The notes beneath the pieces are model-generated. The model was given only the letters and a program-made list of their open reading frames with translations, searched no databases and was not told the DNA's origin. From JAXDBM01 sp964460245 (GTDB taxonomy: Bacteria; Desulfobacterota; Syntrophia; Syntrophales; Fen-1087): 9,797 bases of DNA. Positions 1 to 3,974 of this stretch are shown in pieces (the first letter of the stretch is position 1; each line of letters opens with the position of its first letter). The stretch lies in assembly GCA_964460245.1 (NCBI GenBank), contig CAYWTL010000087.1, positions 1 to 9,797 of the forward strand, read 5' to 3'. The position numbers were made by a program, and so were the translations under genes.

Positions 1-53
1 GGTGGGTCAATATTGGATGCCGATAGTGGGTCAATTTTCAATGCCGATTGACA
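1..53 (-). mobile_element. Terminus of an IS21-family insertion sequence
   Basis: Two 24-base tandem units (1-24 and 25-48), each of the form RGTGGGTCAAT-N-TGCCGAT, are followed by TGACA ending at 53. Read on the minus strand, the end starts TGTCAATCGGC and continues with two TGACCCAC boxes. Ends that begin TG and carry several short internal repeats are the known arrangement of IS21-family elements, where they serve as transposase binding sites. The body of the element, with istA and istB, would lie left of position 1 and is not in the window. The end sits inside a small minus-strand reading frame, which it interrupts. Confidence 0.75.
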
Positions 54-125
54 AAAAATGGCATTCTTCACAAAAAAGGCGATCCGCTTCTCCAATTCGG
101 CGATTTTTGCGTCCTTCTCGTCCAT
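1..125 (-). pseudogene. Small coiled-coil-like ORF interrupted by the IS21 end
   Basis: An ATG at 125 opens a minus-strand frame five bases after the stop of the 58-residue ORF at 131-307, so the two look co-transcribed. The native part is about 24 residues, begins MDEKDAKIAELEKRIAFF, and is charged and helical with a heptad-like pattern. From position 53 downward the frame runs into the insertion-sequence end (QSALKIDPLSASNIDP), so what remains is a fusion to transposon DNA and not a natural C-terminus. A weak AAGG lies before the start. I do not recognise the family. Confidence 0.45.
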
Positions 126-130
126 TACCT

Positions 131-307
131 TTAAACCCCCTTCTTTTGCCGTAGCGCCCTCATCCGCTCGAACCACTGGAGATTTTTCTTGCTCTCCTGT
201 GGTGTGATATCCTTTTTGACCTTCTTTTTCTGCCCGTACGGAGAAAAGGGGTACAGGGTCGCTATCTCCCGTTTGATCTCCTCTGTCATATCTTGGATTA
301 CGTTCAT
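131..307 (-). CDS. Small basic hypothetical protein, 58 residues
   Basis: The frame runs from ATG (307) to TAA (131-133). The purine-rich stretch GAGAGGA, a good ribosome-binding site, lies about six bases upstream. The product begins MNVIQDMTEEIKREIATLYP, is strongly basic in its middle (QKKKVKKD), and ends in a basic helical stretch (WFERMRALRQKKGV). It has no cysteines, membrane segment or signal peptide. It is followed after five bases by the IS-interrupted ORF. An IS-end-like repeat begins only 14 bases upstream of its start, so its original promoter may be lost. Its role is unknown; short charged proteins like this are common in phage and island DNA. Confidence 0.5.
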   Translation of the reverse strand: MNVIQDMTEEIKREIATLYPFSPYGQKKKVKKDITPQESKKNLQWFERMRALRQKKGV

Positions 308-320
308 ATCCGTCCTCTCG

Positions 321-366
321 TTGATTTACACCGGCTAAAACCGGCTCCGTGGTGGCCGCTGGGCCA
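321..366. repeat. Copy B of a dispersed AAAACCGGC repeat, probably an IS-end remnant
   Basis: It starts TTGATTTACACCGGCTAAAA, continues CCGGCTCC, and then has GGTGGCCGCTGGGCC. It matches copy A (2753-2782) through the AGCTAAAACCGGCYCC-type core and copy C (3203-3236) through the core plus GGCCGCYGCTGGGYC. The TGAT start and the CTGGGYC box recall IS21-type multiple-repeat ends. No transposase gene is attached to it. Confidence 0.4.
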
Positions 367-543
367 GAACTTCTTATCGGGAACATTAAACCTCAAACAG
401 AAATTTCCATCCATACAGGGACTTATGACCCGATTCCACAGAGGTGTTGACAAGGATGTTGATATGTATGTAGACAATCATGCTAAGTGCCTAAATGTGA
501 CGATTTTATTGCGGAATGACCCAAATTAGAGCAAGAAGATATA

Positions 544-759
544 TCAATGATAACAAGCATATATGACATATTCCTTAGATTCCCGTGACTTGATGTGCCC
601 CTTCGGTTGAGTTATGAACCGCATGGACAAATCAGGATGAATTTTCACCGGTATTTCGTATTGATTTGAACGGCTTGAAATCTGCCCCTGACCGGCCATT
701 GCACCAGCGCAGAGCGTTTTACAATCCTTCATTGTCAAGCAAGAGACGGCGGCCATCAC
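544..759 (-). CDS. Doubtful small ORF, 71 residues
   Basis: GTG at 759 or ATG at 756 opens a minus-strand frame to TGA at 544. A purine-rich GGGGGGAAGG lies about 10 to 15 bases upstream, which is poorly placed. The second half (SNQYEIPVKIHPDLSMRFI) has a natural residue mix, but the first half overlaps a CTGACCCTGCCT motif that recurs at 996-1007. I do not recognise a family. It may be the tail of a broken gene or chance. Confidence 0.25.
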   Translation of the reverse strand: MMAAVSCLTMKDCKTLCAGAMAGQGQISSRSNQYEIPVKIHPDLSMRFITQPKGHIKSRESKEYVIYACYH

Positions 760-867
760 TGACCCTGCCTTCCCCCCTCCGGCAGAATGTTCTATGGCAT
801 GCTTTTTATTGGATGAAGACTTTCGAGTTTTTAAGGGTTGAATGATGCAACGGAAATGCTTACTGAG

Positions 868-927
868 GGGCCGTGGGCGGCGTTTCTAAGCGTCAGAATC
901 AACGAACTCCCCGCCCTTGGGAAAGGG
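868..927. repeat. Copy 1 of a 60-base dispersed repeat with a GC hairpin (possible IS200/IS605 end)
   Basis: It is nearly the same as 2616-2676. The shared parts are GGGCCGTGGGC, then TAAGCGTCAGAATCAACGA, then CTCCCCGCCCTTGGG and AAAGGG. The last part can fold as CCCGCCC against GGGCAGGG with one bulged A. A conserved GTCAGAATCAACGA followed by an imperfect GC hairpin resembles right ends of IS200/IS605-type elements, where the hairpin is the transposase site and can be the end of a TnpB guide RNA. No tnpA or tnpB gene is present, so this is a suggestion. Confidence 0.4.
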
Positions 928-982
928 CAGGGTTGCAGAAGGGCTTGTAGAAATTTAGAAGGCTTCTGGCGATGTTGCAGAA

Positions 983-1008
983 AGGCAGGGCCATTGCTGA
1001 CCCTGCCT
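983..1008 (-). terminator. Possible intrinsic terminator after the barrel-protein gene
   Basis: AGGCAGGG and CCCTGCCT form a perfect 8-bp inverted repeat around a 10-base loop. On the minus strand it is followed by TTTCT and lies about 40 bases past the stop of the 1049-1357 gene, so it could end the minus-strand transcript. The T-run is weak. Confidence 0.4.
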
Positions 1009-1048
1009 ATGATTTGTCAACCAAGAAAATGATGTTGTCAGAGTTAGG

Positions 1049-1357
1049 TTACAAACCTATCGTTTTCAAGGCTTCCTCAAGATTCAGATAGTTCTCAATT
1101 GTCCACCTGAACCCCGGAATAGTCTGCAGCATCGCCAGTCTATTACGAGCAAGTGCATGGGCCTCTTCGTATTTCCCCTTCTTCACCTCATAAACATTGA
1201 GGACTCTTATGCCTTCATGGGTTGCATGAACACCAACCGGCACAATCGGGGTTGATACACTATTATCGTCGGGATATTTTGTCATCGCTTTAAGGTAAAT
1301 ATCTACCACTTCCTTTGCTTTATCGTTCGGATATACCGATGTTGCAATAAGATACAC
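1049..1357 (-). CDS. Small conserved hypothetical protein, dimeric alpha/beta-barrel-like
   Basis: The start is GTG at 1357, chosen because AAGGAGG sits directly before it with correct spacing on the minus strand. The 102-residue product starts MYLIATSVYPNDKAKEVVD. It has a beta-helix-beta order (YLIATSVYP, then the helix KAKEVVDIYLKAM, then strands near VGVHAT and RVLNVYEVKKGK, then a helix EEAHALARNRLAMLQTI), which fits a ferredoxin-like dimeric barrel fold. It has no cysteine, signal peptide or membrane segment. It follows the MerB-like gene on the same strand with a 183-base gap and its own ribosome-binding site, so the two may share a transcript. The function is unknown; the fold is inferred from pattern only. 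Confidence 0.75.
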   Translation of the reverse strand: MYLIATSVYPNDKAKEVVDIYLKAMTKYPDDNSVSTPIVPVGVHATHEGIRVLNVYEVKKGKYEEAHALARNRLAMLQTIPGFRWTIENYLNLEEALKTIGL

Positions 1358-1540
1358 TTTGACCTCCTTGCATTTGAGCGAATCAATTTATTGGAAAAGT
1401 CAAATCAGGGAAAACTATTCAGGAGAAAATGGTTGGCCCCCAAAGAGTTATAATAGCTCCCCGGAGGCTTTGCATCGGCACCTTCCGATAGTTCCTTTTA
1501 ATGAATGAATCCAGAAGGTTAAGGTACCAACGTGGCACTC

Positions 1541-2293
1541 TCACATCAGCCCCAATTTTCGCACGATGGAGACCCCGAGTTTTTCCAGCCGTCCCATGCA
1601 CCAGTACGTCCCGGCGTTCTTGAGGGAGTCGAGTGTTGCAATCATTTCAACAAGGTAATCCCCTATGTGAGAGAAGTAGTCCGGTTCCCGACGTTTCGTA
1701 AAATACGGACCGGCAAAAAGCCGCATCAAATCAGTCAGCGTAATCATCCCGCCCCTTTTTTCCTCGTTGAACCCCTCCCATTTGATAAGATGTTCTTCCG
1801 ACCGGAAGAAATGCATCGTGCTTCACGCATGGGGTATGTTCATCATCCATTTTCCGACAGGTACAGAGACATGGCCGATCACCCCTTTTGGTTCCTCCAA
1901 CTCAATCTTGCCATCCTTCACATCCACTCTTATGGGCTCGCCACAATCAAGACACACTGAATCGATACGCACCGTCTTTCCCGGGAATAGCCAGCAGACC
2001 GCCAGCGATTCAAACGCTCACTGGCCATACCACTTCTGAATACTGTCGATGGTCAAACGGTAATTCGTTGGGACATTATTGAAGGGTGCGAAAGACACAA
2101 CATCATCGCTTCTTGGGTCAAGCCAGCCCGGAAAACCAAGGGTCGAAAAGAGCTTTCGGAGTGTCTTCCTGCCCTCTTCGGGAGATACTCCTAACTCGGT
2201 TGCAATTTCTCTGTATTGAGGTGCCTGTCCGGTAGCAATCATCTTTTCGATGATAATGTGAAATGTCTGATTCAGTTCACTTGGGTTCGACAT
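1541..2293 (-). CDS. MerB-like (alkylmercury lyase family) selenoprotein with two selenocysteines
   Basis: ATG at 2293 follows AGGAGGTGAAAAT, a strong ribosome-binding site. The frame runs to TGA at 1541-1543 and is broken only by TGA at 2018-2020 (residue 92) and 1823-1825 (residue 157), giving 250 residues. Residues about 25-75 form the winged-helix N-terminal domain of MerB proteins (YREIATELGVSPEEGRKTLRK). The catalytic domain follows with FAPFNNVPT, WYGQ-U-AFESL, VRIDSVCLDCGEPI and NIPHA-U-STMHFFRSEEHLIKW. Against MerB of plasmid R831b, U92 matches Cys96 (AWCALDTL), Glu95 replaces Asp99, the VCLDC cysteines cover Cys117, and U157 matches Cys159 (FCCHVHFF). MerB splits carbon-mercury bonds by proton transfer using this Cys-Cys-Asp set. 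Each TGA is followed by a SECIS-like hairpin. No merA, merR or merT is nearby, so the true substrate (organomercury or another metal or metalloid alkyl) is open. The alternative, a decayed gene with two nonsense mutations, is unlikely because both fall on catalytic cysteines and both have hairpins. Confidence 0.88.
1789..1817 (-). promoter_or_regulatory. SECIS-like hairpin for Sec157
   Basis: GAUG pairs with CAUC (4 bp), a three-base bulge CAU follows on the 5' side, and UUCUUCC pairs perfectly with GGAAGAA (7 bp). The tetraloop is GGUC and starts 20 bases after the UGA. The loop sequence, position and 5'-side bulge fit a bacterial SECIS. It encodes part of HFFRSEEH, so the same bases serve as both conserved protein motif and RNA signal. 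Confidence 0.8.
1985..2011 (-). promoter_or_regulatory. SECIS-like hairpin for Sec92
   Basis: Six bases after the UGA, GAAU pairs with AUUC (4 bp). After a 1x1 C/U mismatch, GCUGGC pairs with a second GCUGGC (6 bp, two of them G-U). The apical loop is GGUCU and starts 18 bases after the UGA. The GGUCU loop and its distance match the E. coli fdhF SECIS, where SelB contacts this loop. The hairpin is inside the coding sequence, as bacterial SECIS elements are. Confidence 0.8.
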
Positions 2294-2294
2294 A

Positions 2295-2319
2295 TTTTCA
2301 CCTCCTGCTAATGTGAAAA
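2295..2319 (-). promoter_or_regulatory. Inverted repeat spanning the selenoprotein ribosome-binding site
   Basis: On the minus strand TTTTCAC and GTGAAAA form a perfect 7-bp inverted repeat separated by 11 bases, with AGGAG in the loop and the start codon just downstream. It could be a small mRNA hairpin presenting the ribosome-binding site or an operator. Either role is inference. Confidence 0.35.
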
Positions 2320-2398
2320 AACAAATAATAGAATGTGTACATGAAATTGATGTTTCCCGTTTTCTTCAACTGGTTAATCCGCAGATCAATAAAACACA

Positions 2399-2428
2399 AA
2401 ACCCCGCTCTCTTTTTGAGACGGGGTTT
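2399..2428 (-). terminator. Intrinsic terminator upstream of the selenoprotein gene
   Basis: AAACCCCG pairs with CGGGGTTT (8 bp). Next to it TCTC pairs with GAGA (4 bp) around a five-base loop, with one bulged base. On the minus strand the hairpin is followed by TTTTGTGTTTTATT, a good T-rich tail; on the plus strand the tail is poor. It ends minus-strand transcription about 100 bases before the selenoprotein start, so it either insulates that gene or is the switchable part of a leader. Confidence 0.65.
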
Positions 2429-2443
2429 CAATATTCTCTTCAT

Positions 2444-2498
2444 GGCATCACCCTTACGAAAAAGGGTACAGATGTGTTGTTAACCGTTTGACGATGCC
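2444..2498 (-). other. Structured leader-like segment of unknown type
   Basis: On the minus strand GGCATC at its 5' end pairs with GATGCC at its 3' end. Directly inside the 3' side lies a second helix, ACCCTT against AAGGGT with a six-base loop. A 25-base single-stranded stretch containing GTTAAC lies between. The terminator at 2428-2399 begins about 15 bases downstream, then the selenoprotein gene. The order structure, terminator, gene is that of a riboswitch or attenuator. I tried fluoride, guanidine, T-box and cobalamin signatures and none fit. Confidence 0.35.
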
Positions 2499-2615
2499 CT
2501 ATGTGAATATGCTCTTTTTGTGTTCCTAATTTTCTGAAAAGTCAAGGATCAAATATTATGGTAACTCTAGTAGTCTTACCCCATACTCGGAGACATTGGA
2601 TGATGGTGTCCAATT

Positions 2616-2676
2616 GGGCCGTGGGCAAGAATTTTAAGCGTCAGAATCAACGATCTCCCCGCCCTTGGGGAAAGGG
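2616..2676. repeat. Copy 2 of the 60-base dispersed repeat
   Basis: It matches 868-927 in the same orientation, including an unbroken run of 19 identical bases (TAAGCGTCAGAATCAACGA) and then CTCCCCGCCCTTGGGG. The two copies lie 1.75 kb apart and flank the barrel-protein gene and the selenoprotein gene. As direct repeats they could allow excision or mark two insertions. Confidence 0.5.
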
Positions 2677-2752
2677 AAAGGGTGGGCCTTCAGAAATTAA
2701 AGATACCGTTAAAGAGTCGCCTCGAACCGTGCCGTGATCGAGCACTTCACGG

Positions 2753-2782
2753 TGATCAGCATCAGCTAAAACCGGCCCCTTG
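2753..2782. repeat. Copy A of the AAAACCGGC repeat, probable IS-end remnant
   Basis: It reads TGATCAGCATCAGCTAAAA followed by CCGGCCCCTTG. The AAAACCGGCCCCTTG part is identical to copy C at 3207-3221, and both copies begin TGATCA. It lies just upstream of the phage-type gene fragment whose other end meets copy C, so the pair brackets that fragment. Confidence 0.4.
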
Positions 2783-2793
2783 TCTGCCAGTGA

Positions 2794-3267
2794 AGCAATC
2801 AGGAAGGGGGTTACAACATCCGAAGGATAGAACACCAAGTTCCACTTTCGTTCATTGGTTCGGCGACAGTCCGGTACTACCGGGACTTGATCGAAGTGAT
2901 GGATCGGCCCGGGATTGCAGAGTCGCAAACGAAGGCAAGCTTGAGGGACGGTCAAGACGCAGGGGAACTGCTTCTGGACATTGAGGCAAGGATCGGGGAA
3001 CTGCTGCCGAGTGCCAAAGAAGCAATGGGGCAAAGTTCACAAAAACGAGGTGTTCCCAAGGGTAAAGCTCGACCAGCACCAGCGATCCTCCCAGACGGAA
3101 TCTCGTCCAAGAAAGCCCATCAAGCCCGTACCATTAAGGACAACCCGGAAGTCGTAGTCAAAATCAAGGCACAGGCACGAGAAAATGAGGACATCCCCAC
3201 GTTGATCAAAACCGGCCCCTTGGCCGCCGCTGGGTCTCAAGTAGCTTCTCATCAAATTCCTTCCTGA
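2794..3267 (+). pseudogene. Fragment of a phage/island-type protein of unknown function
   Basis: The frame is open from 2794, after a TGA, to TGA at 3265-3267. The clearest start is TTG at 2887, without a good ribosome-binding site. The native-looking part runs from YYRDLIEVMDRPGIAESQ through GELLLDIEARIGELL to DNPEVVVKIKAQARENEDIP. The helical core with EARIGELL followed by a basic linker and a helical tail resembles phage or island proteins that often precede a ParB or DNA-modification gene. After ENEDIPT the frame enters repeat copy C (LIKTGPLAAAG), so the true C-terminus is missing. The N-terminus is also unclear because repeat copy A lies just upstream. It is probably an inactive remnant. 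Confidence 0.5.
3203..3236. repeat. Copy C of the AAAACCGGC repeat at the junction of two broken genes
   Basis: It reads TGATCAAAACCGGCCCCTTG followed by GCCGCCGCTGGGTC. The plus-strand fragment ending here and the minus-strand HTH gene ending here both lose their homologous sequence inside this block of about 34 bases. It looks like the scar of an element or a deletion joined at an IS end. Confidence 0.45.
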
Positions 3268-3517
3268 GTTTCTCCCGGTAGTCCTCGTAGGAAAGGGCCG
3301 TTTCGATACCCTCGTCCTTCCATGTCTTGTCGTTGTAATTGTCCCGATTGAGGTCAATCAGATATTCATCAATCAGAGAGGGTTTTGAAATAGGGCGGCC
3401 CGCAGGGTCTCTGTAGAAGGGCAAACCGACTTGAGACCAACGTTGGACCGTCTTTGCCGAGCGGCCAAGATACTTACCGATACTGTTCCAACCAATCAGC
3501 CATCCTTCATTTTCCAT
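3206..3517 (-). CDS. Helix-turn-helix DNA-binding protein of phage/island type, 3' truncated
   Basis: ATG at 3517 follows GGAGGTGAACA, a strong ribosome-binding site. The 103-residue frame begins MENEGWLIGWNSIGKYLGRS and continues AKTVQRWSQVGLPFYRDPAGRP, a helix-turn-helix of the excisionase or MerR-like type used in phage and island regulators (residues about 8-35). The rest is charged and helical (LSYEDYREKLRKEFDEKLLE). The last eight residues (QRRPRGRF) come from repeat copy C, so the natural C-terminus is lost, though the DNA-binding part is whole. It could regulate element genes or act as an excision factor, given its position about 300 bases from the attachment site. Confidence 0.7.
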   Translation of the reverse strand: MENEGWLIGWNSIGKYLGRSAKTVQRWSQVGLPFYRDPAGRPISKPSLIDEYLIDLNRDNYNDKTWKDEGIETALSYEDYREKLRKEFDEKLLETQRRPRGRF

Positions 3518-3659
3518 TGTTCACCTCCGTTCCAGAACATTCCCATCCCCGTCCTCAAATCCGGTGGCTTTGGCCCGATATGGGTTTTCGGGCAGAAGGG
3601 GGGAAAAGGGGGCCATAAGCGTGTGTGCATAAAATTGACCAGCCATTCAACATCCTTTC

Positions 3660-3681
3660 TTGGTCAACACTTGGTCAACAC
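3660..3681. repeat. Tandem 11-base repeat near the attachment site
   Basis: TTGGTCAACAC occurs twice with no spacer (3660-3670 and 3671-3681). A related TTGACCAG lies at 3635-3642. Short direct repeats 100 to 200 bases inside the attachment site are the usual position for arm-type integrase or excisionase binding sites. Confidence 0.55.
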
Positions 3682-3722
3682 ATTGCCGAAAATAACCCCC
3701 CGTTTCCCACTGTAACCCTTGC

Positions 3723-3750
3723 TTGACTTTTTCAGGGATGTAGCTATAAT
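3723..3750 (+). promoter_or_regulatory. Near-consensus sigma-70 promoter pointing at the attachment site
   Basis: TTGACT (3723-3728) and a perfect TATAAT (3745-3750) are separated by 16 bases. Transcription would run through the ATGTCCCTGT repeats and the tRNA fragment to the terminator at 3878-3915, with no gene between. In an excised circle the same promoter would read across the joined ends into whatever gene lies at the element's other end. Confidence 0.65.
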
Positions 3751-3775
3751 CACAATAGTTATGGCTAATCCCAAC

Positions 3776-3795
3776 ATGTCCCTGTATGTCCCTGT
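3776..3795. repeat. Tandem 10-base repeat near the attachment site
   Basis: ATGTCCCTGT is repeated exactly without spacer (3776-3785, 3786-3795), followed by TTTCCCTC. A reversed CAGGGAT occurs at 3734-3740. It lies 18 bases from the tRNA fragment, which suits an integrase arm or core-adjacent binding site. Confidence 0.5.
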
Positions 3796-3812
3796 TTTCC
3801 CTCATTTTTACG

Positions 3813-3866
3813 TTGAGGGGGTAGTGAGCACCGCTCGTCCGGGTTCAAGTCCCGGCTTCGGCACCA
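3813..3866 (+). other. 3' half of tRNA-Leu(GAG): attachment site of an integrated element
   Basis: The sequence starts in the anticodon loop (TTGAGGG, anticodon GAG) and continues with the 3' anticodon stem GGTAG, a long class II variable arm (TGAGCACCGCTCG), and the T arm with CCGGG-TTCAAGT-CCCGG. It ends with the acceptor strand CTTCGGC and an encoded ACCA. The first 35 or so bases of a leucine tRNA are absent: the sequence before it (CCCTCATTTTTAC) is not a tRNA 5' half. Tyrosine integrases that use tRNA genes often cross over at the anticodon loop and rebuild the tRNA at the other end. The accessory DNA to the left is therefore the inserted element and this is its distal junction. Confidence 0.8.
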
Positions 3867-3877
3867 TTAACAAATAC

Positions 3878-3915
3878 AGAGGGTTAGCTCGATAGCAGGG
3901 TTAACCCTCTTTTCC
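3878..3915 (+). terminator. Intrinsic terminator of the tRNA-Leu locus
   Basis: AGAGGGTTA pairs with TAACCCTCT (9 bp) around a 15-base loop and is followed by TTTTCCTTT. It lies 11 bases after the tRNA 3' end, so it is probably the original terminator of the tRNA gene and belongs to the chromosome. Confidence 0.75.
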
Positions 3916-3974
3916 TTTGCGGCGTTCCCGGTCAACATTTAGGGCAACGTCTTCCAAAACGGTTTCGGCAAATC

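Larger units (their letters stand above)
308..1048. other. Long stretch without a convincing gene
   Basis: This 740-base stretch between the 58-residue ORF and the barrel-protein gene holds repeat copy B (321-366), a doubtful minus-strand ORF (544-759), one copy of a 60-base repeat (868-927) and an 8-bp inverted repeat at 983-1008. The open frames on the plus strand at 293-529 and 838-1032 run across the repeats and have no ribosome-binding site or recognisable protein features. It reads as mobile-element debris. Confidence 0.5.
2294..2793. other. Gene-free stretch upstream of the selenoprotein gene
   Basis: It contains the inverted repeat over the ribosome-binding site (2295-2319), an intrinsic terminator (2399-2428), a paired structured segment (2444-2498), the second copy of the 60-base repeat (2616-2676) and IS-end-like repeat copy A (2753-2782). 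I see no credible coding sequence in 2294-2793. A short frame at 2712-2766 encoding VASNRAVIEHFTVISIS could be the tail of a lost transposase or phage gene, but nothing identifies it. Confidence 0.45.
3518..3974. other. Element end: gene-free region with repeats, promoter and attachment site
   Basis: I see no coding sequence here. It carries two sets of tandem repeats (3660-3681 and 3776-3795), a near-consensus promoter (3723-3750), the tRNA-Leu 3' fragment (3813-3866) and a terminator (3878-3915). The plus-strand frame at 3431-3715 overlaps the start of the HTH gene and is not convincing. Confidence 0.5.

Noticed and set aside
1541..1543. The final TGA as a third selenocysteine, with 33 more open codons
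   Set aside because: No GGU-loop hairpin at the proper distance, only a 6-bp stem with a three-base loop, and no recognisable family sequence beyond it.
1541..2293. Reading the region as two separate genes, or as a frameshifted pseudogene
   Set aside because: Both pieces and the 64 codons between them are in one frame without a shift; only TGA codons interrupt it, each at a catalytic cysteine column and each with a downstream hairpin.
2444..2498. A known riboswitch or small tRNA-like RNA
   Set aside because: Core signatures of fluoride, guanidine, cobalamin and T-box RNAs are absent and the length is too short for a tRNA; kept only as an unknown structure.
2647..3079. Minus-strand ORFs opposite the phage-type fragment
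   Set aside because: They lack ribosome-binding sites, run across the 60-base repeat or repeat copy A, and resemble no family.
3660..3795. CRISPR array
   Set aside because: Repeats are only 10-11 bases, adjacent without spacers, and only two copies each.
3800..3866. A complete tRNA gene
   Set aside because: The acceptor 5' strand, D arm and 5' anticodon stem are missing; the upstream sequence does not pair.
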